Source: Antedon mediterranea (lineage: Eukaryota; Echinodermata; Crinoidea; Comatulida; Antedonidae). Taken from it: a stretch of 64,000 bases of DNA. The notes under the pieces were generated by a model. That model did no database searches. It was not told the origin of the DNA and saw nothing but the letters and a program-made list of their open reading frames with translations. Below, one piece after another: positions 35,854 to 46,639 of this stretch. Position 1 is the first letter of the stretch; each line of letters begins with the position of its first letter. Both the position numbers and the translations under genes were made by a program. The stretch lies in the NCBI RefSeq assembly GCF_964355755.1, contig NC_092672.1:15126501-15190500 (forward strand), in the 5' to 3' direction.

Positions 35854-36749
35854 TTAAGCCCCTTTCACACAGAGCTGTAAGACGGTAATATTGCGGTGAT
35901 TCGCGAACGCCGGCTTATGTGTGAAAGGGTAAAAACCCCGGCTTCCGTTAGACCGCCTCTGGACCTAGTAAAATTGCGGTAATATTACCGTCACGGTCGT
36001 AAGCCTGATCTGTGTGAAAGAGTCAACGATATAACGCCTGCTTACGCAGTGAAGCAAGGATAAATTCGGGACATTTTTCTTGATTGAGAAAGACTGTGGC
36101 AATTACTTTAGGCCAAATTATTAGATTATATCCATATATATATATATTTTTAGGTAAGTTTGTAAATAATACAATGGAAGAATACGGCCAATAATAATAA
36201 CAAATATAACAGATGTTGGTCAAAAGATTATTTAACTTGCTGTAACGTACGTAAGCCTAGGCCCTAGTTAGCATAGTTCTAGCAGGAACATCCTCCGGTG
36301 CGCGCTCCCGGTGCTAGCTCATAACAGCTTCTGATAATTAAATTCGCGTCTATTTGTAGGCCTAATAGATTTTGTTTCTGTAGAATGGCCATCACGATCG
36401 GGCAGTTATTAGCACGGAGTGGTGTTGGGCAAAAATATAGATTTTATGCATCGTAAATAAAAAAACTAAACGACGGACACACAAAACAACATCAGCAAAC
36501 ATGTGCGTGCATGGCATGTTTTGTCGCCGGCGGCGGGTGAGGTGCCCGCCATTTTTTTTTCTCAAAAAGTGCGACCTCTATTTTATGAAGACAGTAATCT
36601 TTAAATATTGCGCCTTTTCACTGTGGCCTTTCACACAGAAGACGGTAAAATTACCGTAATATTACCTTCTGTGTGAATGGGTTTAGACCGGCAATAACGC
36701 CGACTTGCTTACCGCAATATTGCCGAAGTTCTGTGTGAAAAGGCCTATA
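35854..36749. mobile_element. Harbinger-like non-autonomous element
   Basis: Termini AGCCCCTTTCACACAGA (from 35857) and TCTGTGTGAAAAGGCCT (to 36746) are inverted repeats. The homology continues inward for about 55 bp (GGTAATATTGCGGT; GACGCCGG-like words), and each end contains a second CACACAGA palindromic sub-unit. Flanks TTA and ATA are compatible with a decayed 3-bp TWA duplication. The interior (36030-36620) has no transposase. The termini match the element at 51920-53832. Confidence 0.7.
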
Positions 36750-38200
36750 GTGCAATATATATATATTTTTTAACACATGAAAGCTTTCCTCGGTCTGAAA
36801 AAGGCTTTTAATGTCCAGCAGCAGCAGCAGCATTCAAAATACAGTAACAATAAACACATTACATTCTATCTATTAGTATTATACTAGGCCTATATATTAT
36901 ACTAATTTTAAATAAAATAAATTTTGTGTGATGACTTTATTTTGATAATGTATACTACATGAATGTAAATTATTATGTACTGTACTTGATTGGCCTCTGT
37001 GCAAAAAGGTGTGGTTGCTTATTCAGGCATATGCTGCAAGATTTTACTAATCAATAATAAATAAGACAAGTAATGGTGTGGCTCCTAGCTTAGCCTGCTT
37101 TCACAGCTTCCACGATAATTTATGCATTTGGTGGCTGAATACTAGATAGCATTGTGACATAATGTGTAATTCATCAGCACATTCTATTTTGCATGTAGGG
37201 GTGTGAGTTTTATTCAAGGAGGATGCCTATTTTGCATGACTCTTTGTTCTCTAATTGGTTATTGGTTATACCATTTTAATATTTAAGGGGTAGACTTAGT
37301 TATTTTTAAAATTCTGTTCTATGTATAACCATTGTATTTAGAAATATATATATATATAATATCTAAATGATATTTAAAATGTTTACCAAGTACACTTAAA
37401 TTACTAAAGTACTAAATTTAATATTAGATATAGGCCATCGTATGGAACGCAGTTTATGCAACATTTCGATGCAATGAATGAATTTTATGACGCGATATGT
37501 GAATGAAATGCATCGATATGAATTGAAGGACGAGATATGAATGAAATGCTTTGAATGTTTTGTTTTGAATGTTTTGTTTTGAATGAAATGTTTTGAATTT
37601 AAATGTTTTGAATGAAATGTTTAGAATGAATTGAATGCTTTAAAAAGTCAAACTATTGGCGGCATATGTCATTCCCACCGCACTCTCTTGGTAGCTTGAC
37701 CGCGTACCGGACCTCTCCATGTTAGCTTTTCCCCCTACTAAATGGATCCATTCAAAGTAAACACAAACATCGATGTTAACATTAATATTCTCATCCCTAA
37801 GGTGGGATTTTATCGCATTTCTAATTATACCATTCAGTTCTACAGTTTTGGACAATTTTGAGGTAGGGAACACATAATTTTTGGTATCAATGTATAAAGC
37901 AATGTCTCTTTATTTTGATTTAAGTTGATTGTAATTAGATAATTAATGACGTCACAGAAGGACATGTCTTATGTTTTTTTAAGATGTATTGTCCCCCAAA
38001 AATAAAGATTAATTACATGACTTTGAATAGGTTATTTTGTAGTTTAAGTAGAAAACATATTTTTTTTTAAATTATGCTTTCCCTAAAATGACCAAATAAA
38101 TGGTTAAATTCAACCAAAAATCCACTGGCTGTTTTACCGTTTTTTTTAGGTAAATAATTTTTTTTTTTTATATCCAAGTTTTGGTGAAAGTGGATAACTT
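36750..38200. other. gene-free stretch with GAATGAAATG simple repeats
   Basis: Simple-sequence DNA built from TTTTGAATG and GAATGAAATG at about 37480-37640. The rest is AT-rich with nothing recognised. Confidence 0.5.
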
Positions 38201-38206
38201 TTATAA

Positions 38207-40325
38207 GATATTACATAGCCTATGTAAATACATGAACGTGATTGGTTGAAACTGCATCACATGACTACCGCTGCAAGGATCGTAAATCGTATCCTTGAGT
38301 ACAATGATACTGACTGTAATTTTTGTGTGGCAACACTCGCGTTTGGCGATAAATAAACAAAAGTCATCTACTTGGACTTGAACTCACAATGATTTGTCAC
38401 ACCATTACAACAACATTTCATCCGCTGCGCGAACTAAACTGTTTAAACTATGCATACATAACACCCTCATTTGTTATTAGTCCTCCCTAGCTGTGATGAA
38501 AGACCGTTTGTGATTGGTTAATACTCACGGTAGTTTCGGCTCTCCTCGAAGAAAACAAATTATTCTGCCTACTTAATGGTTAATTTAAACGACCTAGGCC
38601 TAAGTGAATATTTTATTGCCAAGGAATCATTAATTAGTAATTATCTGTATATTATTCTTCGCAAGGTATTAAGGCTGGTTTCCTGTCGACGTAAGAAGTC
38701 GAATTTTGCAACGATTCTTGCGTTTCATACGTTTCTTACGTCTCTTACGAAAGTTGAGAAAAAATTGACGTCGTTGACGTTAGTCAAGATCGTGTCGGGC
38801 CGCAGAGAAACATCTGTAGTTATGCTGCTCCCGAAAGTTGAAATTTTGGCTGTGAAACACACGTCGTATGCTTACGCCGATTTTAGTGTTGTTACGAAAG
38901 TTGAAATTTTTTTCTTACGTCGGTCAGATTTATGACGTATTTGAAACAACATCTGTGATTGGTGTTTCTTTTTAGAGCGGGTTTTATCCTTTTTCGCGCG
39001 AAATGTTGAATGTTGTTATTGTACCTGTAGCTACTCAGGTCAGTGCAGCACACCAACATATTATTTTCAGTAGATAGGCTAGGCCCTAGTATTAGTAATA
39101 ATACTTAATTGATACTGTACTAATATTAATTGATTTGACCAAAATCTAATCAAACTAGCCTAGGAGCCTAGGCTAGTAGGCCTATGTACTACTGTATGAA
39201 TAAAAATATGAATTAATTATCCTGGCCCTCTAGGTCTAGCCTTAAATAGTTTTCAAAATTAAAAAAAGCAAATCATTTCGGGATTCCTATTATTATTAGA
39301 CCTACCCATGGAACTATTATATTATATTATAGTTCCATGCTAGGCCCTAGGCTAGGCCATGGGCCCAGGCATATCTAATCGAGCATGAGATAGTACTACC
39401 GCAGTAAGATACCCATTATTTACAGGCCTATAATAAGAATAAATTTAACAAAACAATATAAATTATACAAAATCAAGCAAACATTTTTTTTAAAGTTACA
39501 TAATAATATTATATTGCTTATAAAGGGGCTTTCTATATCTTATCTTGTTACAAATGTTAAGTTTTCGCGACGTTTCTACCGACAAATAGAACAGAAGAAT
39601 GTCGGTTTCTTTGAAATGCTGATTGTTTATTGCACGTCCATAAATAAGAGTATTATATTTTGATATGAGTTGTAAACTCCCTGATTAGAACATTATTATA
39701 TTGAAACTACTGTGCATTTGTATAGTATGTAGGCCTACAACATCGTAAAGTGGTCTAAAATTAGTAGTAAATACATACAAATGTTTTATCCGGCTTTATT
39801 TCACTATAAGGTCATACACATTACGTCATAACTCTTGTCGCTCATTGGTTGCTTGTTACGATTGTGCTTACGTCTCTTGCGAAAGTTGACTTCAAGTCAA
39901 GCGTAAGATAAAAAATTTCGGTTTCCTATAAAATCGGAAGAAAACGTCGTAACGCAACAACTGTTAGGTCATCGGTTTCCTGTAAAATCGTTTGTCGTTA
40001 CCATTTTTCTTACGTTGCGTCGATTTTATAAATTTTCGATCGTAATCGGTTTCCTGTAAAATCCGCATTTCTTACGACAAATCAACGTATTCGCAACAAA
40101 AATGATGTTCTTACGTCGACAGGAAACCAGGCTTAAGGTGAAAGCTATGCCTATTCTAGGCAGGCTTATTACAAAAGGCCTACCTAGCCCTAGCTACACC
40201 CGACTTGTTGTTGGCTATGTAATATAAGAGATAATCGCCTTTTATATCGGTAAAATATAAGATTCCCTCGGGGATGTCAAATCCTATATTTAACCTCTAA
40301 GCAGTCAATATCTGTATAAAATGGC
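38207..40325. repeat. composite dispersed repeat, copy C, split by a transposon
   Basis: 38207-38668 matches 6131-6775 of copy A (shared CATGACTACCGCTGC, ATTATTCTTCG), and 40197-40325 resumes the match (TGTTGTTGGCTATGTAATAT; CCTCTAAGCAGTCAATATCT). The gap between the halves corresponds to the inserted TTAA element. The hairpin of copy A is reduced here to its outer arms. Confidence 0.8.
38669..40136. mobile_element. 1460-bp TTAA-flanked DNA transposon (non-autonomous)
   Basis: TTAA at 38669-38672 and 40133-40136 flanks ends GGCTGGTTTCCTGTCGACG and the inverted CGTCGACAGGAAACCAGGC, 25 bp with one mismatch. Subterminal copies of TCGGTTTCCTGTAAAATC occur at 39918-39936, 39970-39988 and 40045-40063, and CTTACG words are scattered at both ends. 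Such subterminal repeats often bind transposase. No transposase gene is present; a 119-codon frame near the left end has no recognisable domain. TTAA duplication suggests piggyBac or Kolobok. Paralogous empty copy A gives GGTAAGGTG at the site, so the exact duplication is not fully settled. Confidence 0.75.
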
Positions 40326-40329
40326 ATAT

Positions 40330-41295
40330 TCAACAACAAAATTGAAAAACATTTTCAGGGGGACAATAGATCTTTAAATAATGAACATTACAATATGAAC
40401 AATAATATTTACATTTTTCAGATACGACTAATATATCTAAAATACTCATATATAAATATATGATAGGCATATACTCTGATTTATTTAAGCATCGTTATGC
40501 ACATGTATATAGCTATGAATAATGTACGTACACAAAACACAGAGTTCTAGATTATTAATGAAAATGTCATCCATGTAAAATAAGTTTATAAATAATAAAA
40601 ATAAATAAATTATATTTTTGGATATGGTTTAATAAAAAATGGCCACATTACAGTTTTTCTTGCTCAAACATTTAATTCGTTATATCAATGTATAAAGTAA
40701 TGTCTGCTCTACATTTCACTTTTTATATTTTTTATGCCATTACTTAAAAAATAAGATATTCTGAAATCAGAAAAATACAAACTTTTGTGACATCAGTATA
40801 AATGTATTCCCCAAAGTTTGTTGCCTTTAATCCATTCACACAAGGTCCATAGAATATATATAATTAAGAACAACGCAATTCAAGTGTTACCATAGACTTT
40901 GGCAAAAATTTGATGTTTTACCACAAAGTAAAAACACCCTTATTGAAAATAAATGGTACAGTCCATTCCCATGCCTGACCAACATTTTTTTGCTTTCAGT
41001 TTGTTTATAAGTCTTTTAATTAAATTAAATTTTAACAATCCGTGTAAGAGTTGAAATCAATGTTTAACTTTTTTTACAAGAAAATGCTGTAATTTAAAAA
41101 AGGCAGTTACTATGGCAACGAGATACAGATATCAAAAATAATTTTATCTGTGCATGTTTCAACCAAAAATCTCTTTCATTGTGCAAATTTTAAAGAAAAT
41201 CTATTTTTTTGACTTGGCCACCTAAAGGTTGATATTTTTAGACAACTGCTATAAATATTTGAATAAACAATAAATTACTATCTCACCCAACTTAT
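40330..41295. other. gene-free stretch
   Basis: AT-rich. No feature recognised. Confidence 0.45.
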
Positions 41296-41300
41296 GCCGT

Positions 41301-41531
41301 TCATATGTTATATTTCTTTGGGCTCAAAATGTGATTTTATGCTGATCATATGTTATATTTCTTTGGGCTTAAAATGTGATTTTATGCTGATCATATGTTA
41401 TATTTCTTTTGGCTTAAAATGTGATTTTATGCTGATCATATGTTATATTTCTTTGGGCTCAAAATGTGATTTTATGCTGATCATATGTTATATTTTTTTG
41501 GGCACAAAATGTGATTTTATGCTGATCATAT
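41301..41531. repeat. 45-bp tandem array, left part
   Basis: Five units of 45 bp (core TATATTTCTTTGGGCTCAAA). It is continuous in phase with the array that resumes at 43131. The break falls inside a unit, after GATCATAT. Confidence 0.95.
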
Positions 41532-41883
41532 TGTAATGATTTTGGGGTTGAAGAAATAGATAGAGGGCGGCAGATGGAGGCAGAGTAGGCAGGAAGAGTA
41601 GCAGAGAACGGACGTGAGAAAAAGGGCAGAGAGGGATTGGAGAAGGAAGGCAATGGAGGGTTACCTCGAGCTGCGTTAAAAAGGAGGGAGAGATTGGAGC
41701 TGGAAAAGCGGAGAAGCAGGGAGAAGACGTGTAAAATAAGTAGAGACATTAGAGAAATTGGAAAACAAAGTGTAGGGAAGATTACAGAAAAGAAAGAGAA
41801 AATTAGAGCTGAATAATAAAAGGAGAGTTAAGACCCAGCAAGTAAGTTAGCCGGAGGGTACAGCCTACCGCTTGTGCTGCTGT

Positions 41884-42070
41884 AGGAGACATAGTGAGCC
41901 GGAGGTTGCGCCTACTGTACTGGTTGTATCACTATTTGAGACATAGTGAGCCGGAGGTTGCGCCTACTGTACTGGTTGTATCCCTTTTTGTGACATAGTG
42001 AGCCGGAGGTTGCGCCTACTGTACTGGTTGTATCACTATTTGAGACATAGCTGAGCCGGAGGTTGCACCT
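41884..42070. repeat. 52-bp tandem repeat inside the putative LTR
   Basis: About three and a half copies of a unit containing GTGAGCCGGAGGTTGCGCCT and ACTGTACTGGTTGTATCACT. A degraded version continues on both sides. Confidence 0.9.
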
Positions 42071-42179
42071 ACTGGTTGTGTTACTGTTTGAGATACAGTT
42101 AGCCCGTTGTACACCCTGTGGTTGTGATACTGCTTTGCTGGTGGGTACACCTATTAGCCAGTGGTTAAAACTGCTGGTG

Positions 42180-42930
42180 GTTACCCTGTTAGCCGGTACG
42201 AGGTTACACCATTGTTGGTGGTTACGTTGCTGTGAAGGTTACACATTATTGGAGGTAACGTTGCTGTTGGAGGTTACACCATTGTTGGTGGTTACGTGCT
42301 GTTGGAGGTTACACCATTATTGGAGGTTACGTTGCTGTGGAGGTTACACCATTATTGGAGGTTACGTTGCTGTGGAGGTTACACCATCGTTGGTGGTTAC
42401 GTTGCTGTGGAGGTTATACCATTGTTGGTGGTTACGTTGCTGTGGAGGTTACGCCATTGTTGGTGGTTACGTTGCTGTGCAGGTTACACCATCGTTGGTG
42501 GTACGTTGCTGTGGAGGTTACACCATTGTTGGTGGTTACATGCTGTGGAGGTTACACCATTGTTGGTGGTTACGTTGCTGTGGAGGTTACGCCATTGTTG
42601 GTGGTTACGTTGCTGTGGAGGTTACGCCATTGTTGGTGGTTACGTTGCTGTGGAGGTTAATTACGCCATTGTTGGTGGTTACGTTGCTGTGGAGGTTACG
42701 CCATTGTTGGTGGTTACGTTGCTGTGGAGGTTACACCATTGTTGGTGGTTACGTTGCTGTGGAGGTTACACCATTGTTGGTGGTTACGTGCTGTTGGTGG
42801 TTACGCTACTATTGGAGGTTACGTCATTTATCGGTGGTTACGTTGCTATTTGGAGGTTACGCCGTTGTTGGTGGTTACGCTACTATTGGAGGTTACGTCA
42901 TTACTGGTGGTTACGCTGTTGTTTCAAGTC
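42180..42930. repeat. 35-bp dimeric minisatellite inside the putative LTR
   Basis: About 20 copies of a unit made of two related halves, GTTGCTGTGGAGGTTAC (17) and GCCATTGTTGGTGGTTAC (18). The unit has no plus-strand stop in any phase and 35 is not a multiple of 3, so all three plus-strand frames stay open (up to 291 codons). These are not genes. Confidence 0.95.
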
Positions 42931-43130
42931 CGGCGTAATAGCAGAACTAATCTAATTAATTATTATAATCGGTTGTTACCAATAATTTGGAATCATAGAA
43001 GAATAAAGGAGGTCACTCCAGTAATTGTAATTGATTTGTTTGTTTCATTCGTGTGTGCCGCGGTACCGCAGACCCCTCCCCCCCCCCCCCCCCCCCAAGG
43101 GAACGAACTCGAGAGTGGATTTTTGTTACA

Positions 43131-43571
43131 ATATGTTATATTTCTTTGGGCTTAAAATGTGATTTTATGCCGATCATATGTTATATTTCTTTGGGCTCAA
43201 ATGTGATTTTATGCTGATCATATGTTATATTTCTTTGGGCTTAAAATGTGATTTTATGCTGATCATATGTTATATTTCTTTTGGCTTAAAATGTGATTTT
43301 ATGCTGATCATATGTTATATTTCTTTGGGCTCAAAATGTGATTTTATGCTGATCATATGTTATATTTCTTTGGGCTCAAAATGTGATTTTATGCTGATCA
43401 TATGTTATATTTCTTTGGGCTTAAAATGTGATTTTATGCCGATCATATGTTATATTTCTTTGGGCTCAAAATTTGATTTTATGCTGATCATATGTTATAT
43501 TTCTTTGGGCTCAAAATGTGATTTTATGCTGATCATATGTTATATTTCTTTGGGCTTAAAATGTGATTTAA
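43131..43571. repeat. 45-bp tandem array, right part
   Basis: About ten units in phase with 41301-41531. The last unit runs without a break into retrotransposon gag-like codons at 43561 (minus strand), where the same words appear once. Confidence 0.95.
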
Positions 43572-43760
43572 ATTTCTGAAGAATATCTACATCTTCAGAA
43601 TCTTTGTCAGCTTTGAACACAAATGAGTTAAATATGTCCTCACCTATCACATGCAAAAGTATACTACACTTCACCTTATCTGGTAAACATACATGACTAG
43701 TATGGGATAACATTATTTGTGTATCAATTGAAATGAAGTTACTACACAGACTCAGGTTCA
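43561..43760 (-). pseudogene. Gypsy gag fragment that seeds the 45-bp array
   Basis: The minus-strand frame contains DKVKCSILLHVIGED, then IFNSFVFKADKDSEDVDI and LQKFKSHFKPKE, the order and spacing of the capsid region of Ty3/Gypsy gag (compare the intact gag at 48969: RALLLHYAGEKVYDIF... MKNYFEPKKN). The last codons, SHFKPKE, are the same DNA words repeated in the adjacent array. No LTR or pol belonging to this fragment was found. Identification rests on motif resemblance only. Confidence 0.6.
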
Positions 43761-43789
43761 TAGATAACCTGTTTATTCAACTCTAGGTG

Positions 43790-44290
43790 GCACTATTACA
43801 ATATTACATCTCTCCTTTATTTGAATGAAATTATGTCTGTACATTTACATAGATTATTAAAATTGTTCACTATGTAATGTATTGTATTCATGATCATGTA
43901 GAATAATGATACAGCGCCCTCTATCCGATGTGGATCGATGTATTTGTTAGTGAATAAAGCACTCTAGCACACACGGCAAAACGAGGTGTCCATTGTATTT
44001 CTTTTCGTTAGTGAATCACACATATTAAACATAATATCGGACATTGCAACTAGACTAAATTCTTGTCTGTGGGTTTCTTTAGTTATCTTTAAACACAAAC
44101 AATTATTTATTTCAGTAAATTGTATTTCCAGTAATCATTGTCATCTAATCATCATTAGAATTATCGTTATCGTGATTATTAATTTTTTTTAAAGTTTAAC
44201 AAAGTATACCTTAATAACAAAACAAATTCTAATCTACACAAAGGCTAAGAGTGGACTACCTTGCAGCAATGCAAGGGTGTATTCTGCCCT
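43790..44290. other. no gene; LTR-like words
   Basis: Words such as AAAGGAGAGA followed by TGTAATATTG (minus strand, around 43796) resemble a polypurine tract plus LTR start, but I could not define an element. Confidence 0.25.
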
Positions 44291-44295
44291 ATTTC

Positions 44296-44480
44296 TGTAA
44301 TAAGATCAGATGTATTGTAGTCATGTGACTTGGAATGTGATAAGGAATGCTAGTTCTCATAGTATAATCAACAAGTTATAAAACAACTTTAATAGCAACA
44401 ATAATAACACAAGTTCAAAATCAACAGATTGCATCAGCCAACAAAATGCAAGTATGGAACGCAAATTGCGTCTCATTACA
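44296..44480 (-). mobile_element. 3' LTR of the outer Gypsy element (Gypsy-2)
   Basis: A 185-bp segment, TGTAATGAGACGC...CTGATCTTATTACA on the minus strand, preceded there by the purine tract AAGGTGGAGGA (44481-44491). Its 3' end (44296-44331) matches 58743-58778, where the other LTR of the same element lies beside a primer binding site. Confidence 0.75.
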
Positions 44481-45143
44481 TCCTCCACCTTGATTAAGGG
44501 CATAATATTATACAAATAATGAATTTTTATGAGCGTAATGGTACAAATAATGGCATGAGGTGAATGATGAAAAAGTTAAATATCAACAAGGCGACAGCTA
44601 AAATGCCTAGGCCTAGCCTAAAAGACAACAATACGAAATTTCGACAGGCAACTGTAAATCGTCTAGGCTAATTATGTTTTTTCCAACGATTCCACGTCTT
44701 GTAGATGTTCCCGTTAATTAATCAAAATCCTAAAAACGATCTAAAGCTAATTTAAATGCCTTTTTGATCTAAATTAGTACATATATATCTCTCCAAAAAT
44801 GTACTTCCATCGCCAAACAAGTCAAAACAATAACATTTGCCACGGAAGTACAAAATAGGTGGCGCTGTTGTATTTCAAAGTATAAAAAAAATAACAGATT
44901 TTTTTTTCGTACACGAAAAAAGGTATTATTAAACGATCATTTAATAGTACATACTATTGCACGCCATGTGACCCACAATTGTCCAATCAAATGATAGGAA
45001 TTTATTTAGGTGTTATATAAAATTGGTTATCAATAATTAGTGGGAAAAATTATAGTTGTAATAAAAATCGGTTTCTCTAATATCTTGATTATGATTAGTA
45101 CAGGTTGCTATACATTATTGATTTACTAAGATTAAAGACCCAT

Positions 45144-46572
45144 CCAATTAAAGACCCATCCAATTAAAAACCCAACAATTTGTGACGTTTTGTAAAAATA
45201 ATGTCATATATACTGTATTACTTCAAAAACATTAAACCAGGTCATTCCTTGTCTTAAATGTACGTTTTATGGTAAATTATGATAAAAAGACAGAAACAAT
45301 GCACTACCTAGTAGCTCGCTGTCAATGTCCTCTCGTTTGCCGTCTTTAGTTTTGTATGCCTAGCTGGTAAACATTGGTAACATACAAACATCGTACGCAA
45401 GCTATAGGCCTAGCCTGACGTTGTATAGTTGCTGCATTAATTATCTTTCTGTTTTTGACAGATTGACAAATTAGGGGAAATCCAGTATTTTTGCTGAAAA
45501 GTTAGGAGTCTTCTATTTGTTGTGGCCTCACGATCGATCGAAAAGGTGAGTGAATTACAGAAGAAAAACAAAAATATCAATCCGCGCGCATTGCATGTTT
45601 GGATTTATAGCGGGCCGCTAAAATTATGAGAATCGCCTTATTTTTAAAATGTTTAACCATTTAAAGACGAAAAAAGTTATCTCAATAAGACCATATAGTA
45701 TTTATTTTGATTTTTACATTAATGTAGTTTGTGACCTTAAATTAGATCTAAAAAAACATAGAGAATGGTACTTTAATTACAGAAATCTTTATGGCTTAAT
45801 TGGGCTAAAACCCCAAAGGTTTAAGCATATTTATTTTAATTTTTACATTAATGTAGTTTGTGACCTTAAATTAGATCTAAAAAATGTAGGGAATGGGTCT
45901 TTAATAACAGTATTTTTATCAGAGGTACCGGTAATTGGTTAAAGACCCCTTCCCTGCAATTTTGGACGTTTTTTGGAAAATAATACATATATATCACTTT
46001 AAAAACATTAAACCATGTCATTCCTTGTCTTAAATGTACGTTTTATGGTAAATTATGATAAAAAGTGAGAAACAATGCACTACCTAAGTAGCTCGCGGCG
46101 ATCGACCTCTCGTGGACGGTCTTAGGCCTAGCCTGGCTAGGCTTAGTTTTGTAGGCCTAGCTGGTAAACATCGGTAACGTGCGAACATCGTACGCTAGCT
46201 ATATACCTAGCCTGACGTTGTATAGTTGCTGCATTAATTGTCTTTCTATTTTTGCCAGACTCCGTTGATACAAATTGGGGAAAACCCAGTATTTTCGCTG
46301 AAAAGTTAGGAGTCTTCCATTTGTTTTGGCCTCACGATCGATCGAAAAGTGGGCGAATTACAGGTGAAAAATAAAAATATCAATCCGCGCGCAATGCATT
46401 TTGGGATTTATAGCGGGCCGCTATAATTATTAAAATCGACTTATTTTTCACATTTTTAACCGTTTAAAGACGAAAAAAGTTATCGCAATAGGACCATATA
46501 GTATTATTTTTACATTAAATATAGTTTGTGATCTTAAATTAGATCTAAAAAACGTAGGGAATGGGGCTTTAA
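45144..46572. repeat. two tandem copies of a dispersed repeat
   Basis: Copies at about 45144-45935 and 45936-46572 share GGTCATTCCTTGTCTTAAAT, CTCACGATCGATCGAAAA, GCGGGCCGCTA and TAGTTTGTGA blocks in order. The first also has an internal duplication of about 120 bp (GTTTGTGACCTTAAATTAGA twice). A third, shorter copy is at 15762-15950. They lie in the 3' untranslated part of Gypsy-2, so they entered that element or are part of it. Confidence 0.8.
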
Positions 46573-46639
46573 ATATAGTGTTTATTTTACAGTTATACAA
46601 GATATTAGATATGAAAGAGTATTTTTATTTATATGTGTT

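Larger units (their letters stand above)
41532..43130. mobile_element. probable 1.6-kb solo LTR inserted in the 45-bp array
   Basis: The insert begins TGTAATGATTTTGGGG and ends TTTTTGTTACA, with TGT...ACA termini, and is flanked on both sides by ATAT (41528-41531 and 43131-43134). Removing the insert and one ATAT restores an exact array unit. TG...CA ends and a 4-bp duplication are typical of LTR retrotransposon integration. No gag or pol codons are inside, so a solo LTR is the simplest reading; a non-autonomous LTR element is the alternative. It is filled by purine-rich DNA (41560-41780), two tandem arrays and a poly-C run (43077-43096). Confidence 0.7.

Noticed and set aside
38576-38935. 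119-codon frame at the left end of the TTAA element
   Set aside because: Spans the element boundary and shows no transposase motif.
41459-41749. 96-codon minus-strand frame rich in Ser/Pro/Phe
   Set aside because: Half lies in the 45-bp array and half in purine-rich LTR DNA across an insertion junction.
42063-42955. Three overlapping open frames of 107-291 codons
   Set aside because: Minisatellite without forward stops; repetitive low-complexity translation in all frames.
43790-43985. A further LTR next to the gag fragment
   Set aside because: Only a purine tract and TGTAAT words; no second copy, no primer site and no defined end.
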